NCBI RefSeq assembly: GCF_023229105.1
Contig: NZ_JALNZY010000013.1
Coordinates: 1 to 39,152, forward strand
Origin: Sulfurimonas sp.
GTDB taxonomy: Bacteria > Campylobacterota > Campylobacteria > Campylobacterales > Sulfurimonadaceae
Reading direction: 5' to 3'
Length of the DNA: 39,152 nt
The position numbers were made by a program, and so were the translations under genes. A model generated the notes under the pieces. The model was not told the origin of the DNA, searched no databases, and saw nothing but the letters and a program-made list of their open reading frames with translations. Shown one piece after another: positions 17,520-25,686 of the stretch; position 1 is the stretch's first letter, and the number at the start of each line of letters is the position of its first letter.

Positions 17520-17942
17520 ATGAGAAATATAATTATAAGTGCGTTGTTGGCTGCTACTCTCTTCGCAGTTGATTATTCGGGCATGTCAATACATGAGTTA
17601 AAAAATCACAGAGGCGGTGTTGCACCTGAGGATAAACCTGCGTTTAAAGCTGCTATGAAAGCTAGAATGCAGGCACTATCGCCTGAAGAGCGAGCGATAG
17701 AAAAGGCGGAAATGCAAGCATTTAAGGCATCTATACTTTCTACAACACCAGAAAAAATCGCAGAACTAGAAGAAAAAATGCAAGCGCTTACTCCTGAGAG
17801 AAAAGATGCGCTAGAAGCAAAAATGTGTTCTTTGAGCATGGAAGAGAAGTTCGCATTGAAAACAAAAATGGTATCAATGACTTCACAAGAGATAGCTCAA
17901 AGTGCAGATGCGCTTATTAAATTAAATACAGCACAAAAATAG
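17520..17942 (+). CDS. small exported helical protein with 15-residue repeats (DUF1104/LTxxQ-like)
   Basis: The 140-residue product starts with a signal peptide (MRNIIISALLAATLFA, cleaved about residue 16). After DYSGMSIHELKNHRGGVAPED it is almost entirely helical. A 15-residue unit with the pattern KM..L(S/T).E recurs with turns at residues 76, 91, 106 and 121, and a related turn lies at 54. The opening resembles DUF1104 proteins of Campylobacterota; the repeated (S/T)PE turns recall the Spy/CpxP LTxxQ periplasmic chaperones. A GGAGG site at 17509-17513 fixes the ATG. I infer a periplasmic, possibly stress-related or metal-binding protein; the function is unknown. Confidence 0.85.
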   Translation: MRNIIISALLAATLFAVDYSGMSIHELKNHRGGVAPEDKPAFKAAMKARMQALSPEERAIEKAEMQAFKASILSTTPEKIAELEEKMQALTPERKDALEAKMCSLSMEEKFALKTKMVSMTSQEIAQSADALIKLNTAQK

Positions 17943-17953
17943 ATAATCTTTTT

Positions 17954-17985
17954 AAGAGGGTGCTGAGTAATATAGCACCTTTTTT
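17954..17985 (+). terminator. terminator after the small exported protein
   Basis: GGTGCT (17959-17964) pairs with AGCACC (17974-17979), extended by A/G-T pairs on the outside, and is followed by TTTTTT. This is a typical intrinsic terminator and makes the preceding gene a monocistronic unit. Confidence 0.8.
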
Positions 17986-18019
17986 ACATTATTCATTTTT
18001 TCTAATAAATAATCCTAAA

Positions 18020-18068
18020 TTAACACATTTGTAACACTCTTTTGCAATAATAATTTAATTTTTATTAT
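18020..18068 (+). promoter_or_regulatory. candidate operators upstream of the TonB-dependent receptor
   Basis: Two signals lie here. TAACAC occurs at 18021-18026 and 18032-18037, 11 bp apart, resembling the repeat before the previous gene. ATAATAA (18047-18053) is inverted as TTATTAT (18062-18068); it overlaps the likely -10 region and could be an iron (Fur) box, but it is so AT-rich that chance is likely. Confidence 0.3.
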
Positions 18069-18083
18069 AAAAGGGAGATTAAG

Positions 18084-20120
18084 TTGAAAATAAATAATTT
18101 TTTAAGAATAAGCTTAATTGTATCGTCACTTCTTATGGCAAACGAGACATACGATTTAGATCAAGTGGTTGTAAGCGGCACAAAAACATACAGTAAACTT
18201 GCAGATTTACCGATGCAAATGAGTGTAATTACACAAGATGAAATTGAAAATAGCGGTGCGACAAGCATAGCTGATATTTTGATAAATGATGGCGGGATTT
18301 CCATCATGACCTCTGGTGCAAATGAACAAAGAATTAGCATACGAGGCATGAAGCCCGATGATACACTCTACCTTATGGACGGTAAAAGAATAAATGGAAG
18401 CTTCACAGATATCGGAAGACTTCCTGCAGGTATGGTAGAGAGAATAGAGATAGTAAAAGGAAGTTCTAGTTTACTCTATGGAAGTGATGCTATGGGAGGA
18501 GTCGTAAATATTATTACTAAAAAAAGCAGTGATGCTTTTGCCGGGGATGTACAAGTTACACATGCAAAAAGTAAAAATGCTTCAGATGTAAATATATTTG
18601 TAAACAAAGAAAACTTGTCAGTTAGACTTTTCTCAAGTTATTTAAAAAGAGATTCTTATGCAAAGAACAAAATAACGGATTTATTCGTAAAACAGGGAGT
18701 TAGCTTGGTTGCTCCCTCAAGTCTTACAGGACCTTTGGGAGCAACAAATCTTAAGAATTTGCCCGATACGGCAGAATTTAAAAAAGATTATCAAGAAAAA
18801 TTAGAGACAAAAAGTGTGAGCGGTGGAGTTACCTATAAGTTTAACGATTACTTTAAGATAGATTTAGATTTAAGTTATCTTAAGGAGAAAAAAGAAAATG
18901 ATACCATCGTGTCCTATGCCAGCAACTATAAATCAAATGGCAAAACAGTAATCGTAAATAATCTTGCCGCAGATCAGCATGATGAGAACAGAAGAGTAAC
19001 TGCAAGTACAGGATTCTTATTTACGCCCTCTGAAAATCTTGACCTTGCATATACCATAGCTTATTCAAAATATGAAAAGGATAAAAAATTATATACTAGC
19101 TTTTGGGAGGAGTTAGGATATAACTCAAAAGAGGACTCAGCTTATGGGGTTGATGAGTCTGTTACAAGATATGTAAACCATGACTTACTAGGCACATATA
19201 AATTTTCAAAAGACAATAGAATTTCAATTGGTGGCGAACATAGAACAGTTAACAGGACAGCAACAGGGTATAGTGTAGATGATAGAAGATACTCAGGAGC
19301 ATTTATACAGCATGAATATAGACCGATTGAGATGCTAAATTTTGTTTATGGGGCAAGATATGACAAAGACTCTAATGGCGAGAGTGCTACTTCCATGAGT
19401 TTTGGCGGGGTATATGATGTGTACAAAAATACAAAATTAAAAGCAAACTACTCGGAGGGATTTAGAAGTCCAAGTGATGAAGAGCTTTATATAAATCAAG
19501 TAACGGCTATAGGAAAACATCTATTGGGTTCTAAAGTAATTGTTCCCGGTTTAAAAGATGAGGCTTGGGAATTAATGTCTGAAACTAGTAAAACTATAGA
19601 GATAGGTATTGTCAATAGCGGTAAAATTTATAATTTAGAATTATCTGTTTTTGACACTAAAATATATGACAGAATAAGTAAAGATCCTAGCATTCTTACA
19701 TACACAACCTATATAAATATTGATGAAACTCAAACCAAGGGGTATGAAATCAATTTATCACTTTATCCTATAAATGAACTTATCACAAAATTTACATATA
19801 TCTCTATAGATGCCAGGGATGAATCAGACGACAGTAAGTTGCTTAGAACTCCAGAGGAACTTGCAAGCATGACAATCAGCTACTTTCCTATACCAAAACT
19901 TGAATTAAGAAGTGTTACAAAATATACAGGTAAACAAGTAGATACGGATGGAGATGTAGCAGGTTATGCTATTACAAATATAAAAGTAATGCAAAAAGAT
20001 AGTTTTAAAAATATAGATTTGTTTGCCGGAGTGGACAATGTATTTGATAAAACAATTCCCGAGCAGCTCGGTGCTTTGCAAAAATCATATTACTACATTG
20101 GTGCTAAATACAAATTTTAA
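18084..20120 (+). CDS. TonB-dependent outer-membrane receptor
   Basis: This 678-residue protein imports an unidentified ligand (siderophore, heme, cobalamin or metal complex) with energy from TonB-ExbBD. It shows a signal peptide ending near LLMA (about residue 19) and a TonB box in DLDQVVVSGTK. The plug domain covers about 40-150 (ISIRGMKPDDTLYLMDGKRI, then VERIEIVKGSSSLLYGSDAMGGVVNIIT). The barrel ends in aromatic Phe (YYYIGAKYKF). I take the TTG start because GGGAG lies six bases before it and an ATG-initiated protein would lose the signal peptide. The family resembles CirA/FepA-type colicin receptors. The ligand cannot be read from sequence. Confidence 0.93.
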   Translation: MKINNFLRISLIVSSLLMANETYDLDQVVVSGTKTYSKLADLPMQMSVITQDEIENSGATSIADILINDGGISIMTSGANEQRISIRGMKPDDTLYLMDGKRINGSFTDIGRLPAGMVERIEIVKGSSSLLYGSDAMGGVVNIITKKSSDAFAGDVQVTHAKSKNASDVNIFVNKENLSVRLFSSYLKRDSYAKNKITDLFVKQGVSLVAPSSLTGPLGATNLKNLPDTAEFKKDYQEKLETKSVSGGVTYKFNDYFKIDLDLSYLKEKKENDTIVSYASNYKSNGKTVIVNNLAADQHDENRRVTASTGFLFTPSENLDLAYTIAYSKYEKDKKLYTSFWEELGYNSKEDSAYGVDESVTRYVNHDLLGTYKFSKDNRISIGGEHRTVNRTATGYSVDDRRYSGAFIQHEYRPIEMLNFVYGARYDKDSNGESATSMSFGGVYDVYKNTKLKANYSEGFRSPSDEELYINQVTAIGKHLLGSKVIVPGLKDEAWELMSETSKTIEIGIVNSGKIYNLELSVFDTKIYDRISKDPSILTYTTYINIDETQTKGYEINLSLYPINELITKFTYISIDARDESDDSKLLRTPEELASMTISYFPIPKLELRSVTKYTGKQVDTDGDVAGYAITNIKVMQKDSFKNIDLFAGVDNVFDKTIPEQLGALQKSYYYIGAKYKF

Positions 20121-20147
20121 AACATACAAAGTATGCCTAGAGATAGA

Positions 20148-20378
20148 TTAGGCTGCTCTGTTTTTTAAGCGAAGCAGAAAACTAACTAGCAACCTTAATA
20201 AACCAATAACTGCATAAATTGGGAATGTCCAAAGAAGCGGATGAAAATAATTTCCTTTCTCTAGCATCAAACCAGTTCTAGCAAACGGAGAGTGGAGCAG
20301 GTCTGAATGTTGTATTGTCGCTAAAATAAGCATGATAATTATAAAGTAAATGAGTTCTATTTTTATTCTTTTAATCAT
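20148..20378 (-). CDS. small two-helix membrane protein
   Basis: The 76-residue product has a basic start (MIKRIKIE), a transmembrane helix at about 9-22, a short loop with HSDLLHSPFARTGLMLEKGNYFHP split around a conserved-looking GNYFHPLLWTF, a second helix at about 46-68, and a basic end. I do not recognise a named family, but the clean topology and the downstream bpt-side context suggest a real gene. No Shine-Dalgarno is present. TATAAT at 20385-20390 on this strand lies seven bases before the ATG, so the mRNA may be leaderless. Confidence 0.65.
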   Translation of the reverse strand: MIKRIKIELIYFIIIMLILATIQHSDLLHSPFARTGLMLEKGNYFHPLLWTFPIYAVIGLLRLLVSFLLRLKNRAA

Positions 20379-20384
20379 GGCGTA

Positions 20385-20390
20385 ATTATA
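20385..20390 (-). promoter_or_regulatory. -10 box for the small membrane protein (leaderless spacing)
   Basis: A perfect TATAAT on the minus strand has six bases between it and the ATG, so transcription would begin at or next to the start codon. Confidence 0.45.
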
Positions 20391-20446
20391 TCAAGTATAA
20401 TTTTAAAATTAACTCTATATGTAGGAATTATTCAAAAATCTAGGAG

Positions 20447-21160
20447 CTAAAGCCAGACTGATTCTTCATAGCCATTTGGTCTTCCCTCAAGTGTTAGATA
20501 TGGCGTATAAGCTGCTTTATAGGACAAAGAGGGGCACTCTTTTACATAGTAGCCAAGGTAAATCCACTTTTTTTGGTTTTGTTTTGCAAGGATTATCTGC
20601 TTGAACAAGGATAGCTTTCCAAGAGAGTAGTGTGCATAGTCGGGGTCATAGTAAAAATATATAGACGAGATGCCATCTTGTAGTATGTCAATTAAATCTA
20701 CTCCGATAAGTTTATCCTCGAAAAAGTATAAAACCTCGTATCCAAAATCATTATGTGCATCTACAAAAGAGTTATAGTAACTTTGTACAGATGAGGGTGA
20801 GTAGTCCCACCCTTTTTTCTCTTTCATAAAAAGATGATATTTTTCAAATAGTTCTAGATGCGATTTGCTGATTGTTGGTCTTTGGATGTAGCTTTTAATT
20901 TCTGCGGCTTTTTTTACGACTCTTCTTTGTGAGGAGGAGAATTTAAAATTTGTCACATCAATTTTTATGCTTTTGCACTCATCGCATGTAGCACATATTG
21001 GTCTAAAAAACATCTTGCCAAATCTTCTGTAGCCAAGTTCTACGAGATTTTGGCAATAAGAGGTAGAACACTCTTCTATTATCTTATAATGTGTTGTTTG
21101 ATTTTTATCGGATAGATAGGAACATTTATCGCCGACTCTAAACTCTTTAAGCATATTCAT
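20447..21160 (-). CDS. bpt: aspartate/glutamate leucyltransferase (Bpt)
   Basis: Bpt transfers leucine from Leu-tRNA to N-terminal Asp or Glu of proteins, marking them for the ClpS/ClpAP N-end-rule pathway. The 237-residue protein has the ATE-family N-terminal signature: C13 with YL, then GYRRFGKMFFRP, CATCDECKSIKIDV and the SSSQRRVVKKA stretch. The C-terminal half carries the acyltransferase fold, including GVDLIDILQDGISSIYFYYDP and YLGYYVKECPSLSYKAAYTP. The start is uncertain by two codons (MNM); neither has a good ribosome binding site. The N-terminal and C-terminal halves together identify the family with confidence. Confidence 0.9.
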   Translation of the reverse strand: MNMLKEFRVGDKCSYLSDKNQTTHYKIIEECSTSYCQNLVELGYRRFGKMFFRPICATCDECKSIKIDVTNFKFSSSQRRVVKKAAEIKSYIQRPTISKSHLELFEKYHLFMKEKKGWDYSPSSVQSYYNSFVDAHNDFGYEVLYFFEDKLIGVDLIDILQDGISSIYFYYDPDYAHYSLGKLSLFKQIILAKQNQKKWIYLGYYVKECPSLSYKAAYTPYLTLEGRPNGYEESVWL

Positions 21161-21202
21161 ACGCGAAGTTTGACATAATTTTTATTAGAAAAGGGTATAG
21201 AT

Positions 21203-21568
21203 TTGAAAGAGATATTTAAAAAGCATAAAATCATAATTTTTAGAACAACAGGAGTTGTGATGCTTCTTGTGGGTTTTATAGTTTACTTTTGGATGACTCC
21301 AAAAGAGGTATATAGTGAAAATGAGATAGCAGCGGCAAATGTTGCAAGAATGCAAGCGAGTGTCCGCGGCACTTCAGCATCCTCAAAACAGAGTTCTAAA
21401 CCGGAGACTTCTAAGTTTATTGAGGAGCTAAAAAATGCGCAAAAAGCGCAAGTCCGCTACTTAACTATACTAAGTATGGTTTTTGGAGTTCTTTTTTTAG
21501 GCTACAGTTTTATCCCTAAACCTAAGAGTGATTCTCTAAAGAAATCTACGAGCGATTCTGAGATATAA
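21203..21568 (+). CDS. hypothetical membrane protein with two transmembrane helices
   Basis: The 121-residue product has a basic N-terminus (MKEIFKKHK), a transmembrane helix at about 12-30, a hydrophilic periplasmic-type loop rich in Ser, Ala and Lys, a second helix at about 84-103, and a charged tail. It starts at TTG after AAAAGGG with suitable spacing. I recognise no family. It is divergent from bpt across 42 bases, and its last 23 bases overlap the end of prfB on the other strand. Confidence 0.7.
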   Translation: MKEIFKKHKIIIFRTTGVVMLLVGFIVYFWMTPKEVYSENEIAAANVARMQASVRGTSASSKQSSKPETSKFIEELKNAQKAQVRYLTILSMVFGVLFLGYSFIPKPKSDSLKKSTSDSEI

Positions 21569-22643
21569 GCACATCCTCAATCATCTTATCGATGTCGCCA
21601 TCAAGTATGGCATTGACATTTGAGTATGCCATATTGCTTCTTGTGTCTTTAATCTGCTGGTACGGTTGCATAACATAAGAGCGGATTTGATGACCCCATC
21701 CTATCTCACTTTTAGCGATGCCGTCGGTTTCTGCTTTTTGATTTGCAAGTTCGAGCTCATAAAGCCGTGATTTTAACATCTTCATCGCTGTTGCTCTGTT
21801 TTTATGCTGACTTCTGTCGTTTTGGCATTGCACAACTACGCCTGTTGCTATATGCGTGATGCGTATTGCGGACTCTGTTTTGTTGACATGTTGCCCTCCA
21901 GCGCCGCTTGAACGGTATGTATCGACTCTAATATCTCTGTCTTGTATATCAATATTTATATCATCATCAACCTCAGGGGAGACCATGACGGAGCTAAAGG
22001 AGGTATGTCTTTTGGCGTTAGAGTCAAAAGGTGATATACGAACAAGTCTGTGGATTCCATTTTCAACTTTAAGATATCCATAGGCGTTTTCGCCCTTGAT
22101 AAGCAAGGAGACATCTTTTATGCCTGCTTCATCGCCCGCTTGATAGTCGAGTAGTTCAACACTCCATCCGCGTCTCTCGGCAAATCTTTTGTACATTCGA
22201 AGAAGCATAGATGCCCAATCTTGAGACTCTGTTCCTCCTGCTCCGGGGTGAATCGACAAAATTGCATTATTTGCGTCCATCTCCTCACTTAAGAGCACTT
22301 CTACCTCCATAGCACGTAGAAAATTTTCAAGCTTCAGAGCACCCTCAAAGCACTCATTTATAGACTCTTCATCACTCTCTTCTTTTGCCATTTCATAAAG
22401 TTCCTTGGCATCTTCTAAGGCATTTTTTGCAACAGAATATTTGCGAAGTTTTCTCTCGCACTGAGTTTTTTCTTTTTGAATTACTGCGGCATTTGAAGCA
22501 TCTGTCCAAAAGTCTTGAGTGTTTTCAAGCTCTGTTATCTCATCTAGGCGTGATTGAAGTTTATGCGGCTCAATCACACCAGTAATGTTGTTCATTTTTT
22601 TTGAAAGACTCTTTAAAAGTTCGGTGTATTCGTAATTATCCAT
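21546..22643 (-). CDS. prfB: peptide chain release factor 2
   Basis: RF2 recognises UAA and UGA and triggers peptide release. The 365-residue protein has the stop-codon recognition tripeptide SPF (residues 204-206) and the catalytic GGQ (249-251) in SSGAGGQHVNK. The reading frame is continuous: the region aligned with the E. coli frameshift site (around residues 21-26, TGVIEP) contains no in-frame UGA, so the usual autoregulatory +1 frameshift is absent. No strong ribosome binding site precedes the ATG. It is divergent from panC over 51 bases. Confidence 0.97.
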   Translation of the reverse strand: MDNYEYTELLKSLSKKMNNITGVIEPHKLQSRLDEITELENTQDFWTDASNAAVIQKEKTQCERKLRKYSVAKNALEDAKELYEMAKEESDEESINECFEGALKLENFLRAMEVEVLLSEEMDANNAILSIHPGAGGTESQDWASMLLRMYKRFAERRGWSVELLDYQAGDEAGIKDVSLLIKGENAYGYLKVENGIHRLVRISPFDSNAKRHTSFSSVMVSPEVDDDINIDIQDRDIRVDTYRSSGAGGQHVNKTESAIRITHIATGVVVQCQNDRSQHKNRATAMKMLKSRLYELELANQKAETDGIAKSEIGWGHQIRSYVMQPYQQIKDTRSNMAYSNVNAILDGDIDKMIEDVLISQNRS

Positions 22644-22661
22644 AAAATCAATCCAATAGTG

Positions 22662-22667
22662 TATAAT
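22662..22667 (+). promoter_or_regulatory. panC promoter, -10 box
   Basis: TATAAT stands 27 bases before the chosen panC ATG, in the short divergent spacer shared with prfB. GAGG at 22685-22688 is the ribosome binding site. Confidence 0.5.
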
Positions 22668-22694
22668 TGCGATTATATTAAATTGAGGCTTAAA

Positions 22695-23516
22695 ATGAAG
22701 ATTATTTCTAGTCCGCGAGAGTTAAAAGAGTACCTAAAAAACATAAACAACACCGTTGGTTTCGTACCTACAATGGGTGCTTTACATGAGGGGCATATCT
22801 CACTTATAAAAAAAGCAAAAGAACAAAATGAGATAGTGGTAGTTTCACTGTTTTTAAACCCTACACAATTTTTAAAGGGCGAGGATTTAGAAAAATACCC
22901 TAAAAAAGATGAAGCTGACAAAAAGATATGCCAGTTAAGCGGTGTTGATGTTCTTTTTTTCCCTCAAGCAAGCGACATGTATGGAGTGGATGAAGTCTCA
23001 ATACTTGCTCCTAAAGTAAGAGGCTATGTTTTAGAAGGAGAGAGTAGAGCGGGGCATTTTAATGGCGTTTTAACAGTTGTTATGAAACTTTTAAATATAG
23101 TAAACCCGACAAGAGCATATTTTGGTAAAAAAGATGCGCAGCAACTTAATCTTATCTCCTTGATGGTAAAACAGCTTTTTATGAGCGTAGAGATAGTTCC
23201 CGTTGATACGGTTCGTGAAAAGGATGGACTTGCACTTAGTAGTAGAAATGCTTATTTGAGCAAGGAGGAGAGAGTACAGGCTCTTAAAGTAGCATCATCT
23301 TTACGCACCGCAAGTGCTATGGTAAGTAAAGGAGTTCTTAACTCTTATGAGATAATAACTGCTATGAGGGAAATGTTGGCACCGTTAGAGATTTTTTATG
23401 TAGAGGTTTTAGACCGTGAGTTCAGCCCGCTCTCACATGTAGAGATTGGAAATACAATTATTTTGGTTGAAGTGAAAGTTGCAACAACAAGATTACTCGA
23501 CAATATTTGGCTTTAA
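22695..23516 (+). CDS. panC: pantothenate synthetase
   Basis: PanC joins pantoate and beta-alanine with ATP to make pantothenate, the precursor of coenzyme A. The 273-residue protein shows the HIGH-like nucleotide motif in PTMGALHEGH (25-34), FLNPTQF, the KDAQQL loop, and the KMSKS-like region DGLALSSRNAYLS. I choose the ATG that has GAGG six bases upstream; a GTG 36 bases earlier overlaps the promoter. It stands alone without panB or panD nearby. Its last 24 bases overlap ftsI on the other strand. Confidence 0.97.
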   Translation: MKIISSPRELKEYLKNINNTVGFVPTMGALHEGHISLIKKAKEQNEIVVVSLFLNPTQFLKGEDLEKYPKKDEADKKICQLSGVDVLFFPQASDMYGVDEVSILAPKVRGYVLEGESRAGHFNGVLTVVMKLLNIVNPTRAYFGKKDAQQLNLISLMVKQLFMSVEIVPVDTVREKDGLALSSRNAYLSKEERVQALKVASSLRTASAMVSKGVLNSYEIITAMREMLAPLEIFYVEVLDREFSPLSHVEIGNTIILVEVKVATTRLLDNIWL

Positions 23517-25268
23517 ATAACTCTCTTCAACTAAAATATCAACTATCTTTTTAAAGACGGGTACGGATGTTTGAGCCGCAAATTGGCTCTTATTTGGTTT
23601 AATGACAATAACGCCGATTGTATATCTGCTTGTTTTATCGTTTGCAAAGCCTACAAAAGCGGTATTGTATTCATTGACATATTTTCCCTCTTCGACTATA
23701 TGTGCCGTTCCGGTTTTGCCTCCAACTTCCAAGCCGTCTGTTTTAGCTTTTACACCCGTTCCCTCATCTACGGTTTTAATCAAAATCTTTTTCATTCTAT
23801 GCGCAGTTGAACTTTTTATGACTTGCGTCTGCTCTGTTTCTGGAATCATAATCTCTTTGGCGTTGTTATCAACAAAACACTCCACTATTTTTGGAGTAAC
23901 CATTCTTCCGTTATTGTTAAAGGCACTGTACGCCTTGATAAGCTGCATGAGATTTGTTCGCATACCGTATCCATAAGAGCAGGTTGCTTTATATATCTCA
24001 TTTTCCAACTGCATTATATTCGGGATGGAGCCGACTTTCTCATAGATGAGATCTGGAGTGGATTTTGATGAAAAGCCAAAATCAAGGAGACCTTGATTGA
24101 ACTGAACTCCTGAGAGTTTTTGTGCAAGTTGGGCAATTCCTATATTTGATGAGTGTACAATTACATTCTCAGCAGAGAGCCAGTCAAATTTATGCTCATC
24201 GGTTATAATTTTTCTTCCAATCTTAAAGCGTCCATTATGTCCATTTACCAAATCGTACGGATTTACCAACCCTTTATCCAAAAGAAGCGCAAAAGTGATG
24301 GTTTTGATGACGCTCCCCGGTTCAAAACTATACTCTATCATGTTGCTATTTAAAGAAGGGTAGTCACTTTTTTGTATAGATTTTGGCAGGTACCTATTTG
24401 AACTTGCCATGGCAATTACGTGACCATCTTTTGTATCCATCACGGCAGCCATAACCTCTTTTGCATCTAGCTCGGCTTTCATCTTATCTAGCATCTTCTC
24501 AACTCGCAGCTCAAGAGCGATTGGGATAGTTATCTTTATATCAAGACCTTCGATCTCGGGTTTGGTAAAACTCATTTTATTTAAGATAATATAGCCGTTT
24601 ACATCCCTTAGCCCCTGTCTTAGTTCATCTTGCTTTGCCTGAAGTTCGTTTTCAAATTTTTTCTCTATCCCTTTAACACCTTTTACGTACGTGTATCCGT
24701 CATCTTCAATCTTATGTGGGTAGCCGATTATCGGAGTTAAGAGCTTGTTGTATGGATACTCTCTGCTCTCCCCGCTCTCAATAATGTTTAAGCCTTGAAG
24801 TGATGTTTTTTCGTTTAAGGAGTTTTTTCTCTCTACAAAAACATTAAGTCGTCTAAGCTCGTAAGCGAGTTGTTTAAGGTATTGCGCCTGTTTTTGCGGT
24901 ATGTTGTAGCTAAGAACTACAACACCTTTTTTTTTCTCTATTTTCTCTCTTATCTCTTTGGCATCAATCTCTGAGTAGATACTAAAAAGCTCTATAAAAA
25001 GATCTCTTTTTTTAGGGTCGATGTAGTAAGTGTTAACAACGGCTTTGTAGAGTTTTACGGTAGAAGCGATGTGAAATCCGTCCGCACTTATAATAGAGCC
25101 TCGAATCGCTTTTGAACTCTCTTTTGTATAGAGTGAGGGCAAATCTCGCGGTTTGAGAGTAGTAAGAAGCATCGCTCCTAGAAAAAGTATAAACCCAAGC
25201 ACGATAAGAGAGTAGAGAATAAATATTTTTTTGCTTTTATTTTCTCTGTTTGTGTTTTTAATATCCAT
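23493..25268 (-). CDS. ftsI: peptidoglycan transpeptidase FtsI (PBP3-type)
   Basis: This class B penicillin-binding protein cross-links septal peptidoglycan. The 591 residues include a cytoplasmic tail, one transmembrane helix at about 15-37, the class B pedestal domain (about 55-230), and the transpeptidase domain. The active-site motifs are SVIK with Ser319 nucleophile, SSN at 373-375, and KTG at 518-520. It is the last gene of the flgB-flgC-fliE-ftsI cluster, a conserved Campylobacterota arrangement. TATAAT at 25285-25290 on this strand suggests that it also has its own promoter. The 3' end overlaps panC. Confidence 0.95.
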   Translation of the reverse strand: MDIKNTNRENKSKKIFILYSLIVLGFILFLGAMLLTTLKPRDLPSLYTKESSKAIRGSIISADGFHIASTVKLYKAVVNTYYIDPKKRDLFIELFSIYSEIDAKEIREKIEKKKGVVVLSYNIPQKQAQYLKQLAYELRRLNVFVERKNSLNEKTSLQGLNIIESGESREYPYNKLLTPIIGYPHKIEDDGYTYVKGVKGIEKKFENELQAKQDELRQGLRDVNGYIILNKMSFTKPEIEGLDIKITIPIALELRVEKMLDKMKAELDAKEVMAAVMDTKDGHVIAMASSNRYLPKSIQKSDYPSLNSNMIEYSFEPGSVIKTITFALLLDKGLVNPYDLVNGHNGRFKIGRKIITDEHKFDWLSAENVIVHSSNIGIAQLAQKLSGVQFNQGLLDFGFSSKSTPDLIYEKVGSIPNIMQLENEIYKATCSYGYGMRTNLMQLIKAYSAFNNNGRMVTPKIVECFVDNNAKEIMIPETEQTQVIKSSTAHRMKKILIKTVDEGTGVKAKTDGLEVGGKTGTAHIVEEGKYVNEYNTAFVGFANDKTSRYTIGVIVIKPNKSQFAAQTSVPVFKKIVDILVEESYLKPNIVE

Positions 25269-25284
25269 GTGAACTTTTTTATGA

Positions 25285-25290
25285 ATTATA
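25285..25290 (-). promoter_or_regulatory. ftsI promoter, -10 box
   Basis: A perfect TATAAT on the minus strand lies 16 bases before the ftsI ATG, in the 102-base fliE-ftsI gap. It would allow division-gene expression independent of the flagellar promoter. A small inverted repeat ACTCAT/ATGAGC also lies in the gap. Confidence 0.5.
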
Positions 25291-25370
25291 ACATTTGAAT
25301 TCTTTTATAGATTGAAGAAAGTCGTGAAATTGTAAACGACTCATATATTATGAGCCAAGAGCAGGAGATA

Positions 25371-25670
25371 TTAGAGTTGAGTTCTGCCTATCTCTTTGTA
25401 TGCGTTAAGGGCTTTGTTGCGAATCTCAAGCATCAGCTTCATGCTTGTCTCTGCTTTTCCAATAGCAAGAGCAGCTTGATGCAAATCTTTTACCTGTCCT
25501 GTTGCCATCTCGCCTATAGCTTTGTCGCCCTTCTCTTGAAATTCATTCACTTCATTTATGGCAGATTTTAAGGTTTTGGCAAAATCTTCTGTGCCGCTAC
25601 CCTCTATCTTGCTCTTTTGTTTTAACAGTTCGGCGGAAGAGACGCCTGAAATACTCTCAATACTACTCAT
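25371..25670 (-). CDS. fliE: flagellar hook-basal body protein FliE
   Basis: FliE links the MS ring to the proximal rod. The 99-residue protein has the family's plan: a variable Ser-rich start, the conserved region DFAKTLKSAINEVNEFQEKG, and the C-terminal LHQAALAIGKAETSMKLMLEIRNKALNAYKEI (given here only by its landmarks AIGKAETSM and RNKALNAYKEI). A GAGG site precedes the ATG. It starts 16 bases after flgC ends, in one operon with flgB and flgC. Confidence 0.96.
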   Translation of the reverse strand: MSSIESISGVSSAELLKQKSKIEGSGTEDFAKTLKSAINEVNEFQEKGDKAIGEMATGQVKDLHQAALAIGKAETSMKLMLEIRNKALNAYKEIGRTQL

Positions 25671-25686
25671 AATTTACCTCAAATTT

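Noticed and set aside
18047..18068. Fur box before the TonB-dependent receptor
   Set aside because: The 7-8-7 inverted repeat is composed only of A and T and overlaps the -10 region; I keep it only as a low-confidence note within a feature, not as a finding.
20131..20165. Terminator between the TonB-dependent receptor and the small membrane protein
   Set aside because: GCCTA/TAGGC is only five base pairs with a nine-base loop, and the T-run is seven bases away; too weak to list.
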